64,000 bases of DNA from Burkholderiales bacterium (GTDB lineage: Bacteria; Pseudomonadota; Gammaproteobacteria; Burkholderiales; SHXO01). The stretch lies in contig JADZGB010000003.1 of the NCBI GenBank assembly GCA_020854105.1, positions 160,392 through 224,391 on the forward strand, read 5' to 3'. The position numbers and the translations under genes were made by a program. The notes beneath the pieces are model-generated. The model was not told where the DNA came from, searched no databases, and saw only the letters and a program-made list of their open reading frames with translations. This document shows, one piece after another, positions 1 through 9,308 of this stretch; positions within the stretch are counted from its first letter, which is position 1, and every line of letters begins with the position of its first letter.

Positions 1-247
1 TCGCCGGCAGCAACTTGATCGGAGCGAGATTCACGACCGCCCACAGCGGTCCGCTGCGCGGCGAGACGCAACCGGCGCTGTCCACTCTCACCCATACCGC
101 CCCGGCTGCGTCAGTGGGGAACCGGCCTCGTGTCGCCGCCAGCACACGATAGCCCCCCTGCACGAGCGCCGGCAGCAGATACTCCCCGATCTGACTGCGC
201 GCGCCCAGAACCAGAACTGTCCTGCCCTCACTGCTGCCTGACTCCAT
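1..247 (-). CDS. NAD-dependent epimerase/SDR (N-terminal part, runs off left edge of window)
   Basis: Hand translation from ATG at 247: MESGSSEGRTVLVLGARSQIGEYLLPALVQGGYRVLAATRG..., a Rossmann-like GxRSQIG start; open to position 1. Confidence 0.65.
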   Translation of the reverse strand, partial: MESGSSEGRTVLVLGARSQIGEYLLPALVQGGYRVLAATRGRFPTDAAGAVWVRVDSAGCVSPRSGPLWAVVNLAPIKLLPA

Positions 248-640
248 ATCTCTCCTGCCGTCTACCGAAGGCCGGCCTCGCCTGCCGCTGGCGCCGGCGC
301 AGACTGGCCAGCGACCGGGACATCGTCACCACGGCCTTTGCCGCGAAGCGCACCCACACCGAAACGGCAACCGCCCACGTCAACGGCCCGGGATAGCGCC
401 GCGCCAGATGCAGGCGGTACATTTTGATCATCCCGACGTGCTTATGGTACGCGACCCGAAGTGGCCTGGAGGCGGTGCTGGCGCCCTCGAGGTGCACGGC
501 CCGTGCACAGGGCACGAACACCACGCGCCATCGCCTTGGCCATCGTGCGAAGCTTGGACGGCTCGACGAAACAGTCGGGATTGAGGAGGACGACGTGATC
601 CGCGGTCGTGAGAAGCGCCTGAGCGAGCCGGAGTATCGTC
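228..640 (-). pseudogene. Remnant of GT2 (rhamnosyltransferase-like) glycosyltransferase, deleted and frameshifted
   Basis: ORF 442-768 contains ADHVVLLNPDCFVEPSKLRTMAKAMA (GT2 LNPD region); a different frame, 228-524, contains VHLEGASTASRPLRVAYHKHVGMIKMYRLH...RYP (GT2 C-terminal region). The intervening core is missing. Confidence 0.6.
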
Positions 641-911
641 GCTGGGCAATTCTTCCCTCGCCGCCCGTACACCCAACTGGTTCGAAAGACTAGATGCGAC
701 GCCGTGGCGTCTCGGCCGTGTCCACATCGGTGAAGGCTGCCACGTTCACCACCAGCCGCGCGCGGCAATCCCGCACCGCCTCACGACGCCGTGCGAGATC
801 CATGAAATCCGCGTCCTGGCGGGAAAGGACTTGCACCTGCGCGAGTGCAGCGAGCGATCGTCTCAGCTCACGTCCCACCTGGCCACTTCCACCGAGAAGC
901 AGGAGCCGCAT
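640..911 (-). pseudogene. rmlD: Remnant of dTDP-4-dehydrorhamnose reductase (RmlD)
   Basis: MRLLLLGGSGQVGRELRRSLAAL...NVAAFTDVDTAE in one frame, then LVFRTSWVYGRRGKNCPATILRLA in another frame; the stretch normally between these motifs is absent. Confidence 0.7.
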
Positions 912-981
912 GGCAGGCGGCCTCCCTTCCCGCCCGGTTTCGCGAGGCCCCGACGTGTCGCCTCGACTGGGACAGCGGCGA

Positions 982-2118
982 TTAGTCGCGACTCCCGCGG
1001 TCGTCCGACCACACGCGTCGATTCACGTAGTCGGTGTAGCTGAGGATGATTCGCAGAACCTTGTCCGAGACATTCTCCGAGGAATAGTCTCGGACCGGCC
1101 GAAGCAAGCGATGGGCGCCGCGCGGCTGATCCGCCAGAACCTGCAAGCCCTCCAGGATGCGCTGGTAATCGAGGCCGACCAGCATGACCGCCGCTTCCTC
1201 GAAGCCCTCCGGACGTTCGTGCACCTCGCGCAGGTTCAGCGCAGGAAAGTCGAGGATCGACGATTCTTCGGTGATGGTGCCGCTGTCCGACAACACCGCC
1301 CGGGCGCTGCGTTGCAGGCTGACCCAGTCGAAGAAGCCGAACGGTTTGAGGAAGCGGATCGCCTCCGAATGTCCCAGCTTCAACGCCTCCAGTCTTGCCC
1401 GGGTGCGAGGATGGGTCGATACGACGACCGGCAACTGGAAATCGGCGGCCAACCGATCGAGCATGCGGACGATACGTCCCAGGCGGGTGGGGTCGTCCAC
1501 GTTCTCCTCGCGGTGCGCACTGACGAGAAAATACCCCTGCGCTTCCAACCCCAGCCTATCGACTGCGTCCGAGGCATCGATTCGAGCCATGTAGTGCTGC
1601 AGCACCTCCCGCATCGGACTGCCAGTGACGATGACCCGGTCGGGCGGCAGTCCTTCCCGCAGCAGATACTCGCGCGCGATCTGGCTGTAGGGAAGGTTGA
1701 TGTCGGCGATGTGATCGACGATCCGCCGGTTGATCTCCTCGGGCACGCGCATGTCGAAACAGCGATTGCCGGCTTCCATGTGAAAGATCGGCACACGGCG
1801 TCGCTTCGCCGCCACGGCGGCCAGGCTGCTGTTGGTGTCGCCCAGGATCAGCACCGCGTCGGGCGCCTCCTCCGCGAGCACCCGATCCGACCGCTCGATC
1901 ACCTGAGCGATGGTGGCTGCCGGGGTGCCGCCCGCGGCATCGAGATAGTGATCGGGGCTGCGGATGCCGAGTTCCTCGAAGAAGACGGCATTGAGCTCTC
2001 GATCGTAGTTCTGGCCGGTGTGGACCAGGACGTGATCGCAGTAGCGGTCCAGGGCAGCCACGATTCGCGACAGGCGTATCAGCTCCGGCCGCGTGCCGAC
2101 GATCGTCATCACCTTCAT
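982..2118 (-). CDS. wecB: Non-hydrolysing UDP-N-acetylglucosamine 2-epimerase (WecB/WbjD/FnlC type)
   Basis: MKVMTIVGTRPELIRLSRIVAALD...VHTGQNYDRELNAVFFEELGI...LILGDTNSSLA...HMEAGNRCFDMRVPEEINRRIVDHIADIN. Confidence 0.88.
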   Translation of the reverse strand: MKVMTIVGTRPELIRLSRIVAALDRYCDHVLVHTGQNYDRELNAVFFEELGIRSPDHYLDAAGGTPAATIAQVIERSDRVLAEEAPDAVLILGDTNSSLAAVAAKRRRVPIFHMEAGNRCFDMRVPEEINRRIVDHIADINLPYSQIAREYLLREGLPPDRVIVTGSPMREVLQHYMARIDASDAVDRLGLEAQGYFLVSAHREENVDDPTRLGRIVRMLDRLAADFQLPVVVSTHPRTRARLEALKLGHSEAIRFLKPFGFFDWVSLQRSARAVLSDSGTITEESSILDFPALNLREVHERPEGFEEAAVMLVGLDYQRILEGLQVLADQPRGAHRLLRPVRDYSSENVSDKVLRIILSYTDYVNRRVWSDDRGSRD

Positions 2119-2135
2119 GCGACGCGTACCTCCGC

Positions 2136-3200
2136 TCAGCGCAGCAGCTCGCCGCCCCCCGAACTGACGTCGTCGAGCATGAGTCGATGACGAACCAGCA
2201 GGGCCGCGGTGCCGTCGGGATCGAGAACCGTGTCTTCTGAACTGAACTCCTTGGACAGTGCATTGGGCTCCTCGGACCCGCCCTGGCGAAGCTCGGGTAG
2301 CATGGGACGGATGGCGAGATAGCTGCCTCGCCGCACGCAGTGATGGATCTCCTCTTCCGATACCATGATCTCGTGCATCTTCTCTCCGGGCCGAACGCCT
2401 ATGGTCTTCAGTTCGATCCGCCGTCCGCCAATCAGCGCTCGCGCGAGGTTCGCGACAGTGGCCGAGGGCGCGTACGGAACGTAGGTCTCCCCTGGACGCG
2501 CCTCTCGCAAAGCGGTGAACACCGTATCGACCGCCTCTCCCAGACTGAGCAGGAAGCGCGTCATCGCCGGGTGCGTGATGGTCACCGGACCGCCAGCGCG
2601 TATCTGGTCGTGGAACAGAGGGATCACCGAACCGCGGGACGCCAGCACGTTGCCGTAGCGCACGCAGATGAAGCGGGTTCGCGGCGAAAGGATATTGGCA
2701 GCCACCAGGATCCGCTCCTGGATCGACTTGGTCATGCCCATCACGTTGACCGGCTTGCACGCCTTGTCGGTGCTGATTCCCACCACCGTTTCCACGGGCA
2801 GGCCATGCTCCTGGATGGCACGTACGACGTTGTATGCCCCAATGCAGTTGGTCATCACCGCCTGCATCGGAAAGTACTCGCAGGTCGGCACCTGCTTCAG
2901 GGCAGCGGCATTGACCACGATGTCCGCGCCCTTCACCGCCGAGCAGACGTCGTCGTACGAACGCACATCGCCGATCCTGAACTCGAGCACGTTCTGGAAA
3001 TTGTTGAAGATCACGTCGTCCGTGCTCACGCGCCGATGGAGATAGTCCAGTCGCATGTCGTGCTGCTTGGCTTCGTCGCGCGAGAGGACGATCACCTTCT
3101 TCGGCCGTCCCATTTCGCCGGCCAGCACCCGGTGTACGAAAGTCCTCCCCATCGAACCGGTTCCACCGGTAACCAGCACCACCTTGTCCTGCAGGATCAT
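2136..3200 (-). CDS. UDP-GlcNAc 4,6-dehydratase/5-epimerase (FnlA/WbjB/CapE family)
   Basis: MILQDKVVLVTGGTGSMGRTFVHRVL...SRDEAKQHDMR...NAAALKQVPTCEYFPMQAVMTN...STDKACKPVNVMGMTKS. Confidence 0.88.
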   Translation of the reverse strand: MILQDKVVLVTGGTGSMGRTFVHRVLAGEMGRPKKVIVLSRDEAKQHDMRLDYLHRRVSTDDVIFNNFQNVLEFRIGDVRSYDDVCSAVKGADIVVNAAALKQVPTCEYFPMQAVMTNCIGAYNVVRAIQEHGLPVETVVGISTDKACKPVNVMGMTKSIQERILVAANILSPRTRFICVRYGNVLASRGSVIPLFHDQIRAGGPVTITHPAMTRFLLSLGEAVDTVFTALREARPGETYVPYAPSATVANLARALIGGRRIELKTIGVRPGEKMHEIMVSEEEIHHCVRRGSYLAIRPMLPELRQGGSEEPNALSKEFSSEDTVLDPDGTAALLVRHRLMLDDVSSGGGELLR

Positions 3201-4066
3201 GTCTGCTCCTGGCGCAGTTCGCTCGCGAGTTCGGCGATCATCTCATCCCAGGAGGGCGGCGTGTACGCGAAACGCCCGCGGAACCGGCTCGAATCCAGGC
3301 TGCGGTCGCATGCGAACTGCTCGTCCGGCGTGATCGTGATTCCCAGATCGAGTGCGCGGTTGATCCGCGACAACAACTCGTTCTTCGCGATCGGGGCACT
3401 GGAGACGTGGTACATGCCAGCGGGAGGCTCCCGCTCGTTCAGCACCAGCTCGATCACCCGAGCCATCTCCGTAGTCGTGAAACCGGAGAACACGGCGCGC
3501 GTATAGCCCTTCACCGCTCCCCCACGTTGCGCCAGGAACCACTCCAGCAGACCGGTCTTGCGCAGGAGTTCAGGTCCGATGATCGAGGTTCGCAGCGTGA
3601 GACACCCGGGCTCGCTCACCTCGCCCAATGCCTTGCTCCGGCCATAGAGGTCCTCGGCATCGATGGGATCGCTCTCGCGGTAATTTCCCCGGCTGCCGGA
3701 AAACACGCAGTCGGTGCTCAGGTGGATCAGCCGCGCGTCGCAAGCGCGCGCGAGCGACGCGAGCCGATGAGGCAGGAGGGTGTTGATCTCGAGACTTGGA
3801 ATCGCATCCTTTGCCTCGGCGCGCTGTTTGACGATGCCCACGCAGTTCACGATGGCCTCGGGCCGGTACTCGGCGACCACTCGCAGCAGCCGATCGGTGT
3901 CTCGCACGTCCACAACGTCGAATGCGTTGTTCGCGTCGAACACGCCGAATTGCCGGTATGCGGCCAGTGACTGCCTGAGGGTGACCTTCACCGCGTGCCG
4001 AGGTGCCAGATGGCGAAGGAGTCGGTGACCGAGCATGCCGTCGCCGCCGAGAATCAGGACCTTCAA
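3197..4066 (-). CDS. RmlD-like NAD(P)-dependent sugar reductase (WbvR/WbjC-type role)
   Basis: MKVLILGGDGMLGHRLLRHLA...VNCVGIVKQRAEAKD...STDCVFSGSRGNYRESDPIDAEDLYGRSKALGE; 4-nt overlap with both neighbours. Confidence 0.82.
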   Translation of the reverse strand: MKVLILGGDGMLGHRLLRHLAPRHAVKVTLRQSLAAYRQFGVFDANNAFDVVDVRDTDRLLRVVAEYRPEAIVNCVGIVKQRAEAKDAIPSLEINTLLPHRLASLARACDARLIHLSTDCVFSGSRGNYRESDPIDAEDLYGRSKALGEVSEPGCLTLRTSIIGPELLRKTGLLEWFLAQRGGAVKGYTRAVFSGFTTTEMARVIELVLNEREPPAGMYHVSSAPIAKNELLSRINRALDLGITITPDEQFACDRSLDSSRFRGRFAYTPPSWDEMIAELASELRQEQT

Positions 4067-5292
4067 CGGAACGTCCCCGCTGCGACGTCCTTCATGCAGC
4101 GGTCGAGTCGGCCGAGCAGCATGTCCCGGTCAAACTCCCGCAGGTAGTAGTCTCTTCCGGACCTGCCCATCGCTTCCCTTTGGTCACGCGGCATTCTATA
4201 TATTTCCAGCACCGCGCTCGCGAGGCCTCTCGCGTCCTCCGCATCGGCCGCGAGTCCTCCGCCCGATTCGCGCACGACGCGGGCGCCCTCGCCGTCCAGC
4301 GCCGCGACGACGGGGCGCCCGCAGGCCAGATACGACTGCACCTTCGACGGAATGGTTAGGGCGAAGATCGGCTCCTTGCGCAGCGTGACAAGCATGACGT
4401 CCGCCTGCGAGAACCACGCCGGCATTTCGCTGACCGGTCGGCGTCCGAGCAGATGCACGGTCGACTCGAGGTGGCGGCTCCGCACCTGTTCCTTGACGCG
4501 CTCGAACTGCCGCCCTTCCCCGAGCACGATCCAGTGGATCGAGGAATGCTCGCGCAGCATCTCCGCCGCAGCCAGGGTCGTCTCGAAGGACTGGGCAGCA
4601 CCGATGTTCCCAGCGAACATCACCCGGAAGCCGGCCGGTAGAGCCGCGCCCGGCACGGGCGTATCGGCCGGCAGAGGACGGTAGAGCGCCTCGGCGCTGT
4701 TGGGAAGGTAGACGATGCGCTCGCGCGGCACGCCGGTTGCCGCAACCGGCGCGATGAATGCCCGCGATTGCACCAGCACACGCTCGCACCCCGCGTAAAT
4801 GCGCCGGACCAGTGCATCGACTGCCCGGAGCACGCGCGGCGAGCGGATGGCGCCAGTGGCCGAGAGGCTCTCCGGCCACAGGTCTTGCACCCAGAAGAGC
4901 AGCGGGGCGCGCTTGAGCGCCTTCATCACCAGCGCGGGGATGCCTACGGTGACGGGCGAGGGCTCGAACACCAGTATGGCATCGACTCCCCCACGACAGC
5001 GCAGCGGCCCGACCAGCGAGGCGAAGAGCGCGAAGCTGAGGTAGTTGATGGCCAGACGCAGTCCGCCGCCGCCACCGCGCGGGACGAGGGGGACACGCAG
5101 CACCTGGACCGCACCGTAGCGCTCGCGCGTCTGGCCGAACACCCCATACCCGGGGAAGAGCCGGCCGCCCGGATAGTTTGGCTTGCCCGTCAGCACGACG
5201 ACATCGTGGCCGAGTGCCTGGAGTCCCAGCACGACGTCGTTGATCCGGAAGTCCTCCGGCCAGAAGTACTGGGTGAGCACGAGGATCCTCAT
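4063..5292 (-). CDS. GT4 glycosyltransferase, WbuB-like
   Basis: MRILVLTQYFWPEDFRINDVVLGLQALGHDVVVLTGKPNYPGGRLFPGYG...VFEPSPVTVGIPAL...WVQDLWPESLSATGAI. Confidence 0.85.
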   Translation of the reverse strand: MRILVLTQYFWPEDFRINDVVLGLQALGHDVVVLTGKPNYPGGRLFPGYGVFGQTRERYGAVQVLRVPLVPRGGGGGLRLAINYLSFALFASLVGPLRCRGGVDAILVFEPSPVTVGIPALVMKALKRAPLLFWVQDLWPESLSATGAIRSPRVLRAVDALVRRIYAGCERVLVQSRAFIAPVAATGVPRERIVYLPNSAEALYRPLPADTPVPGAALPAGFRVMFAGNIGAAQSFETTLAAAEMLREHSSIHWIVLGEGRQFERVKEQVRSRHLESTVHLLGRRPVSEMPAWFSQADVMLVTLRKEPIFALTIPSKVQSYLACGRPVVAALDGEGARVVRESGGGLAADAEDARGLASAVLEIYRMPRDQREAMGRSGRDYYLREFDRDMLLGRLDRCMKDVAAGTFR

Positions 5293-6494
5293 GGACTGGT
5301 CGGCACGGCAGAACCGGCTCGTCCTGCGACGGCGCGGTGGAACATGTCCCGGTACCGGAGCGCTGCCTCCTGATTGTCCGCAAGCTCCCGCGCGATGCTC
5401 GACGCGGCGGTACGCAACCGCGCCAGGGACTGGTCATCCAACGCTGCGCACTGCTCGATGTATCTCACCCAAGCCGCGCGATCCTCGAGCGGGAGTGCCC
5501 GCACTCCCCCGTTCGGTCTCGACCGCCAGGGGGTGCGGTCGCTGATCAGGACTGGCGTCCCGGCCCCGAGGGCCTCGGCGACGACATGGCCGAAGTTCTC
5601 GCCCAGCGTCGGCAGCACGAACAGGTCGTACTCGGTCAGAACGTCGTGCACCTGCTGCGGTGGCAGTTCGCCGCGATGACGCACGTTCACGTTGGCAGGC
5701 AGCGCCCGAATGAGTCGCCGACAGTTCTCCCAGTAGGCAGGATCCTCGATCGGTCCGTAGACGTCGCAGACCAAGTCGGCCGCCACCTCGCTCAGGACCT
5801 TAAGCAGGTACTCCAGATTCTTTTTCGGTGAGATCCTGGACAGGAACACCAGCCGCAGCGCCCCCCTCCTGGGAGGCGGCGCGACGACGCGGCCCTCGAG
5901 TGCCTGCTGGGAGAGCAGGTTGGGGACGACCAGAATCTGCTCTGCGCCGTACCCGATGGTCCGGCGGATGTCGCCGGCCTCCGATTCCGCCGTGGCCTGC
6001 CACCAGAGACCGCGATACAGGCCAGCCAGCTTCGAGATGAAGATGTAGGCCTGCTTGCGTCTGGGCTTGAGCGCGAGGGCGCCCTCCGAGAACTCTCCGC
6101 GTGGAGCCAGGATCACCGGAGCACTCGACCCGTATCCGAGGCGCCTGAGCACCAGAGGAAGAATCGTGCATGGGCGGCTGAAGCAACTGTTGAGGTAGAG
6201 CAGATCGTGTGGAATGCCGCGCACGAGGCGGCCCAGTGCGGCGGACCGCCACCTGCCCGGCGAGGCGTAGAAAACACGCGCATTGCCGACATCGTTCCAG
6301 GCATCCACCTTCACTCCAGCGTAAGGAGATGTCGAACCGAGATCCCTGTCGCGAGTGACGATCCGGAAGTGGAATTCTCCACCCAGTTCAGCGGCAAGGT
6401 TGGCGATGGAGCGGATCGGGCCTCCGCCCCTGAAGCCGGGCAGGAAATAGTCCATCAGCACCAGAATCCGGGTGGCCTCGCACTGCATTCCCAT
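5289..6494 (-). CDS. GT4 glycosyltransferase
   Basis: ILVLMDYFLPGFRGGGPIRSIANLAAEL...LAPRGEFSEGALALKPRRK...FLSRISPKKNLEYLLKVL...LPTLGENFGHVVAEALGAGTPVL. Confidence 0.85.
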   Translation of the reverse strand: MGMQCEATRILVLMDYFLPGFRGGGPIRSIANLAAELGGEFHFRIVTRDRDLGSTSPYAGVKVDAWNDVGNARVFYASPGRWRSAALGRLVRGIPHDLLYLNSCFSRPCTILPLVLRRLGYGSSAPVILAPRGEFSEGALALKPRRKQAYIFISKLAGLYRGLWWQATAESEAGDIRRTIGYGAEQILVVPNLLSQQALEGRVVAPPPRRGALRLVFLSRISPKKNLEYLLKVLSEVAADLVCDVYGPIEDPAYWENCRRLIRALPANVNVRHRGELPPQQVHDVLTEYDLFVLPTLGENFGHVVAEALGAGTPVLISDRTPWRSRPNGGVRALPLEDRAAWVRYIEQCAALDDQSLARLRTAASSIARELADNQEAALRYRDMFHRAVAGRAGSAVPTSP

Positions 6495-6516
6495 CACCGG
6501 CACCGCCAGTTCGGAT

Positions 6517-7578
6517 TCACGGCTGCCTGGGACACTGGTAGATCCGGGCGACACGGCGCCCGATCCGGTCCCAGTCGAGATCAAGCGACATGCGTCTGGC
6601 GTTCTCACCCATCGCGTCGAGGCGATCGGAATCCAGCGCGCGCTGTAGCGCTGCACCCAGTGCACCGGGCTCCTCACTTCGGTACAGGAAGGCGCAGGAG
6701 TCATCGACGTACTCCTCCAGGGATGCGCTGTGGGGAACGACGACCGGCTTGCCGCAGGTGATCGCCATCACCAGGCTGCCGGAGGTGAACGTTTCCTTGA
6801 ACGGCAATACGATCACGTCGGACTGCTCGATGAGGCGAAACAACTCGTCCTCGTCCACGTACTCCAGGAACAGGCGAATTCGGCTATCCGTGCCGGCCGC
6901 CGCCCTCACGGCCTCTCCCATGCCCTTCCCCTGGGGATTGCCGGCAATGGTCAGACTTGCCTCGGCATGCAGGCCACGGAACGCCTCGATGAGCTCGAGC
7001 ACGCCCTTGTAGGGCCGAAGGATCCCGAAATAGAGAAAGCGCAGCGGCCAGCTTGGCCCCCCCTCATGCTGGGGCATCGGTGCGACTCGGGTCGACAGGC
7101 AGCCGGCATAATTGCCATGGGGAACATGGTGCACCTTCTCTGGAGGCAGCCCCAGTTCCCGGCACACCGGATCGGCCTGCGCACGCGCGTGCACGATGGC
7201 AGCGTCGATGCGGCGGGCAACCAGCTTCGAGCCCAGTCGATCCAGCATCCGATGATCCTTCTCGTGCGATTCCAGATTGTGGATCGTCCAGACAATACGC
7301 ACTCTTCGGATCCAGAACAGAAGCACCGCTGTCTGGATCAGACAGAACTTGGCCAGCGTGAGAAGCAGGTTTCTGCTGTGCGGATGCAGCCAGTGCAGAT
7401 GCAACACGTCGGGACGGACGCGGAACGCTGCGAGGAAGAATCGCCAGGGTGACGACACTACCGCAACCTCGATGCCCTGGCTCGCTAGAGCTTGCCGCAT
7501 CAGACGCAAGTACGGGTTCCTGCTGTCTGGGAACTGCAGCGCCTGCATCCTCGCACTCGCCGCCGGGGCGATGGTCAT
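6517..7578 (-). CDS. GT4 glycosyltransferase
   Basis: VLHLHWLHPHSRNLLL...VWTIHNLESHEKDH...FGILRPYKGVLELIEAFRGL...VLPFKETFTSGSLVMAITCGKPVVVP. Confidence 0.83.
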   Translation of the reverse strand: MTIAPAASARMQALQFPDSRNPYLRLMRQALASQGIEVAVVSSPWRFFLAAFRVRPDVLHLHWLHPHSRNLLLTLAKFCLIQTAVLLFWIRRVRIVWTIHNLESHEKDHRMLDRLGSKLVARRIDAAIVHARAQADPVCRELGLPPEKVHHVPHGNYAGCLSTRVAPMPQHEGGPSWPLRFLYFGILRPYKGVLELIEAFRGLHAEASLTIAGNPQGKGMGEAVRAAAGTDSRIRLFLEYVDEDELFRLIEQSDVIVLPFKETFTSGSLVMAITCGKPVVVPHSASLEEYVDDSCAFLYRSEEPGALGAALQRALDSDRLDAMGENARRMSLDLDWDRIGRRVARIYQCPRQP

Positions 7579-8747
7579 GCACGGCGTCCTGATCGAAGGA
7601 TGTCCCGGCGCAAACCCACATCGTGCGCACGCGCCTTCACCCAACGTTCAGCTGTCATCTGGGCCGCACGTAAGCGGATTTCCACCACCTGCGAGATCGA
7701 CCCGCGGAACAGCGGTTCGCTGGCGAAAACCGTACCATACATCTGCAGAATCGGTGCGAATACGGCGTCCTCATTGCACTGGGCTGCCGCAAACTCCTGA
7801 GCGGCCCGGCTCATCGCCTCTAGTCGCGAGGGGTTTGCAAGCAACTCGTGCGCTGCTTCGAGCAACTGGTCTGGCTCCACGAGCAATCCTTGGACCCCGT
7901 TCTGGAATGCTCCGGGCATGGCTCGCCGCGATGCAACAACTGGCACGCCGCAGGAAAATGCCTCCATCACCACGCGCGCAACGCCTTCGTACCTTGCGGC
8001 ATGCACCATCAGACGGGACCGCGCAATGTAAGACATCACTTCTGCTCTAGGAACGTTGCCAGGCAACGACACGGCATCACCATATGGAACTGCCGCTTTC
8101 CGCACCGCCGGCCACAACGCTCCGTCCCCCACCAGTACAAGTCGATACCGATGCGCTAAAGGGAGAAGCCTAGCTTGGCACTTGTTCTCGTTGAAGATCC
8201 CAACATTGATTATGTCGAAGTCCTTCTGAATTGCTGTTGGTGTCTCAAGCGCGAAACTGAGCTTGGGAAGAACGAGTGCGCGACCCTTGCTTGCATGCTC
8301 CGAGAACTTCTCGCTGATCTGAACTGGTGTCTCTGCGAGGATGAAGTCCGCAACCGCCGAAAGCGGATCGGTCGTTCCTCCAGCCGCTATGAATGCGATT
8401 CGAAAGCGATGTCTTGAGTTCAACGCCAGCCATCTGGCTAACCGGTAACCCATCCCCTTGAAAATGATGAGGTCGGGTTTGTGGGTCTCAATGTAAGCGA
8501 GCAGATCGCGCGATAGATAATCGAACCGCGAGACAGATGACGGATTCGTGACGGGGAAACGCAGGCTACCGACTTCATCGCCAAGTGTGTGGACAGTGGA
8601 GTGGTAGGTAAGTCCGCAAATAGTACATGGCCACCCCAATGCACGAGTCCGGCGCACGACATAGTGTTCCCTATGAATTCTCTCCTGCCTACGCTCATCG
8701 AAGTCGCCGCGCTCCAGGTGCGGAAGAACAATGAGGATCGATGGCAT
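7575..8747 (-). CDS. GT4-like glycosyltransferase
   Basis: MPSILIVLPHLERGDFDERRQERIHREHYVV...VHAARYEGVARVVMEAFSCGVPVVASRRAMPGAFQNGVQGLLVEP. Confidence 0.75.
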   Translation of the reverse strand: MPSILIVLPHLERGDFDERRQERIHREHYVVRRTRALGWPCTICGLTYHSTVHTLGDEVGSLRFPVTNPSSVSRFDYLSRDLLAYIETHKPDLIIFKGMGYRLARWLALNSRHRFRIAFIAAGGTTDPLSAVADFILAETPVQISEKFSEHASKGRALVLPKLSFALETPTAIQKDFDIINVGIFNENKCQARLLPLAHRYRLVLVGDGALWPAVRKAAVPYGDAVSLPGNVPRAEVMSYIARSRLMVHAARYEGVARVVMEAFSCGVPVVASRRAMPGAFQNGVQGLLVEPDQLLEAAHELLANPSRLEAMSRAAQEFAAAQCNEDAVFAPILQMYGTVFASEPLFRGSISQVVEIRLRAAQMTAERWVKARAHDVGLRRDILRSGRRA

Positions 8748-8762
8748 TACTGATCTCTCGAT

Positions 8763-9308
8763 CTACTGTGCGGCAAGCATGTGAAGTCTTGTGAAGTACA
8801 CGGCCCGCCGATAGGACTCGGACCCATAGTAATGGTGTTGTCTTCCTTGCCATAGTAGCGACCACACAACGCGCGCCAGTTGTCCCACGCGGCCAATCAC
8901 TTCAGCCTCAATAATCAACGTCATTCGATCGCCATCGGCCAATCCCAGATCCGTTCGAAGGTGGACTGGACTTACGATCTCGCACACGTGCAGTGGACAT
9001 CCGCGCCATCGATAGATCCATACAGGCCTCTCGGATCCGACCAGTTGCGCTTTCCACAGATATCTCAAGTCCCTGTCGAAGCGAACGGACTTCTCCGTCA
9101 CGAGCCGCAATGGCTCTTCTAGAACTAAGTTCAAAGAACCCGGCTGCAGATCGACCCCTACGAGTGCTCGCAACTCTCGGCTCTTCTCATTCATGATCAC
9201 CCGGGCCTGCGAGCGTCCCGACGCGACCACACCCTCTACGGTCACTCTGGCCGCCAACCCTCTGAGGTCGCGGCTAGCGGGGCGCGGAGGCATTGCAAAG
9301 CATTCCAT
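8763..9308 (-). CDS. DUF120/RibK-like (archaeal CTP-dependent riboflavin kinase-like) protein
   Basis: VTVEGVVASGRSQARVIMNEKSRELRALVGVDLQPGSLNLVLEEPL...CPLHVCEIVSPVHLRTDLGLADGDRMTLIIEAEV resembles the RibK layout (VxSGxGxxR, PGTLN, IIxPxxLRxxxxLKDGD). Start uncertain (ORF extends to 9359). Confidence 0.5.
   Translation of the reverse strand: MECFAMPPRPASRDLRGLAARVTVEGVVASGRSQARVIMNEKSRELRALVGVDLQPGSLNLVLEEPLRLVTEKSVRFDRDLRYLWKAQLVGSERPVWIYRWRGCPLHVCEIVSPVHLRTDLGLADGDRMTLIIEAEVIGRVGQLARVVWSLLWQGRQHHYYGSESYRRAVYFTRLHMLAAQ

Noticed and set aside
694-2190. 498-aa plus-strand ORF
   Set aside because: Antisense to the wecB-like gene; translation has no recognisable motifs.
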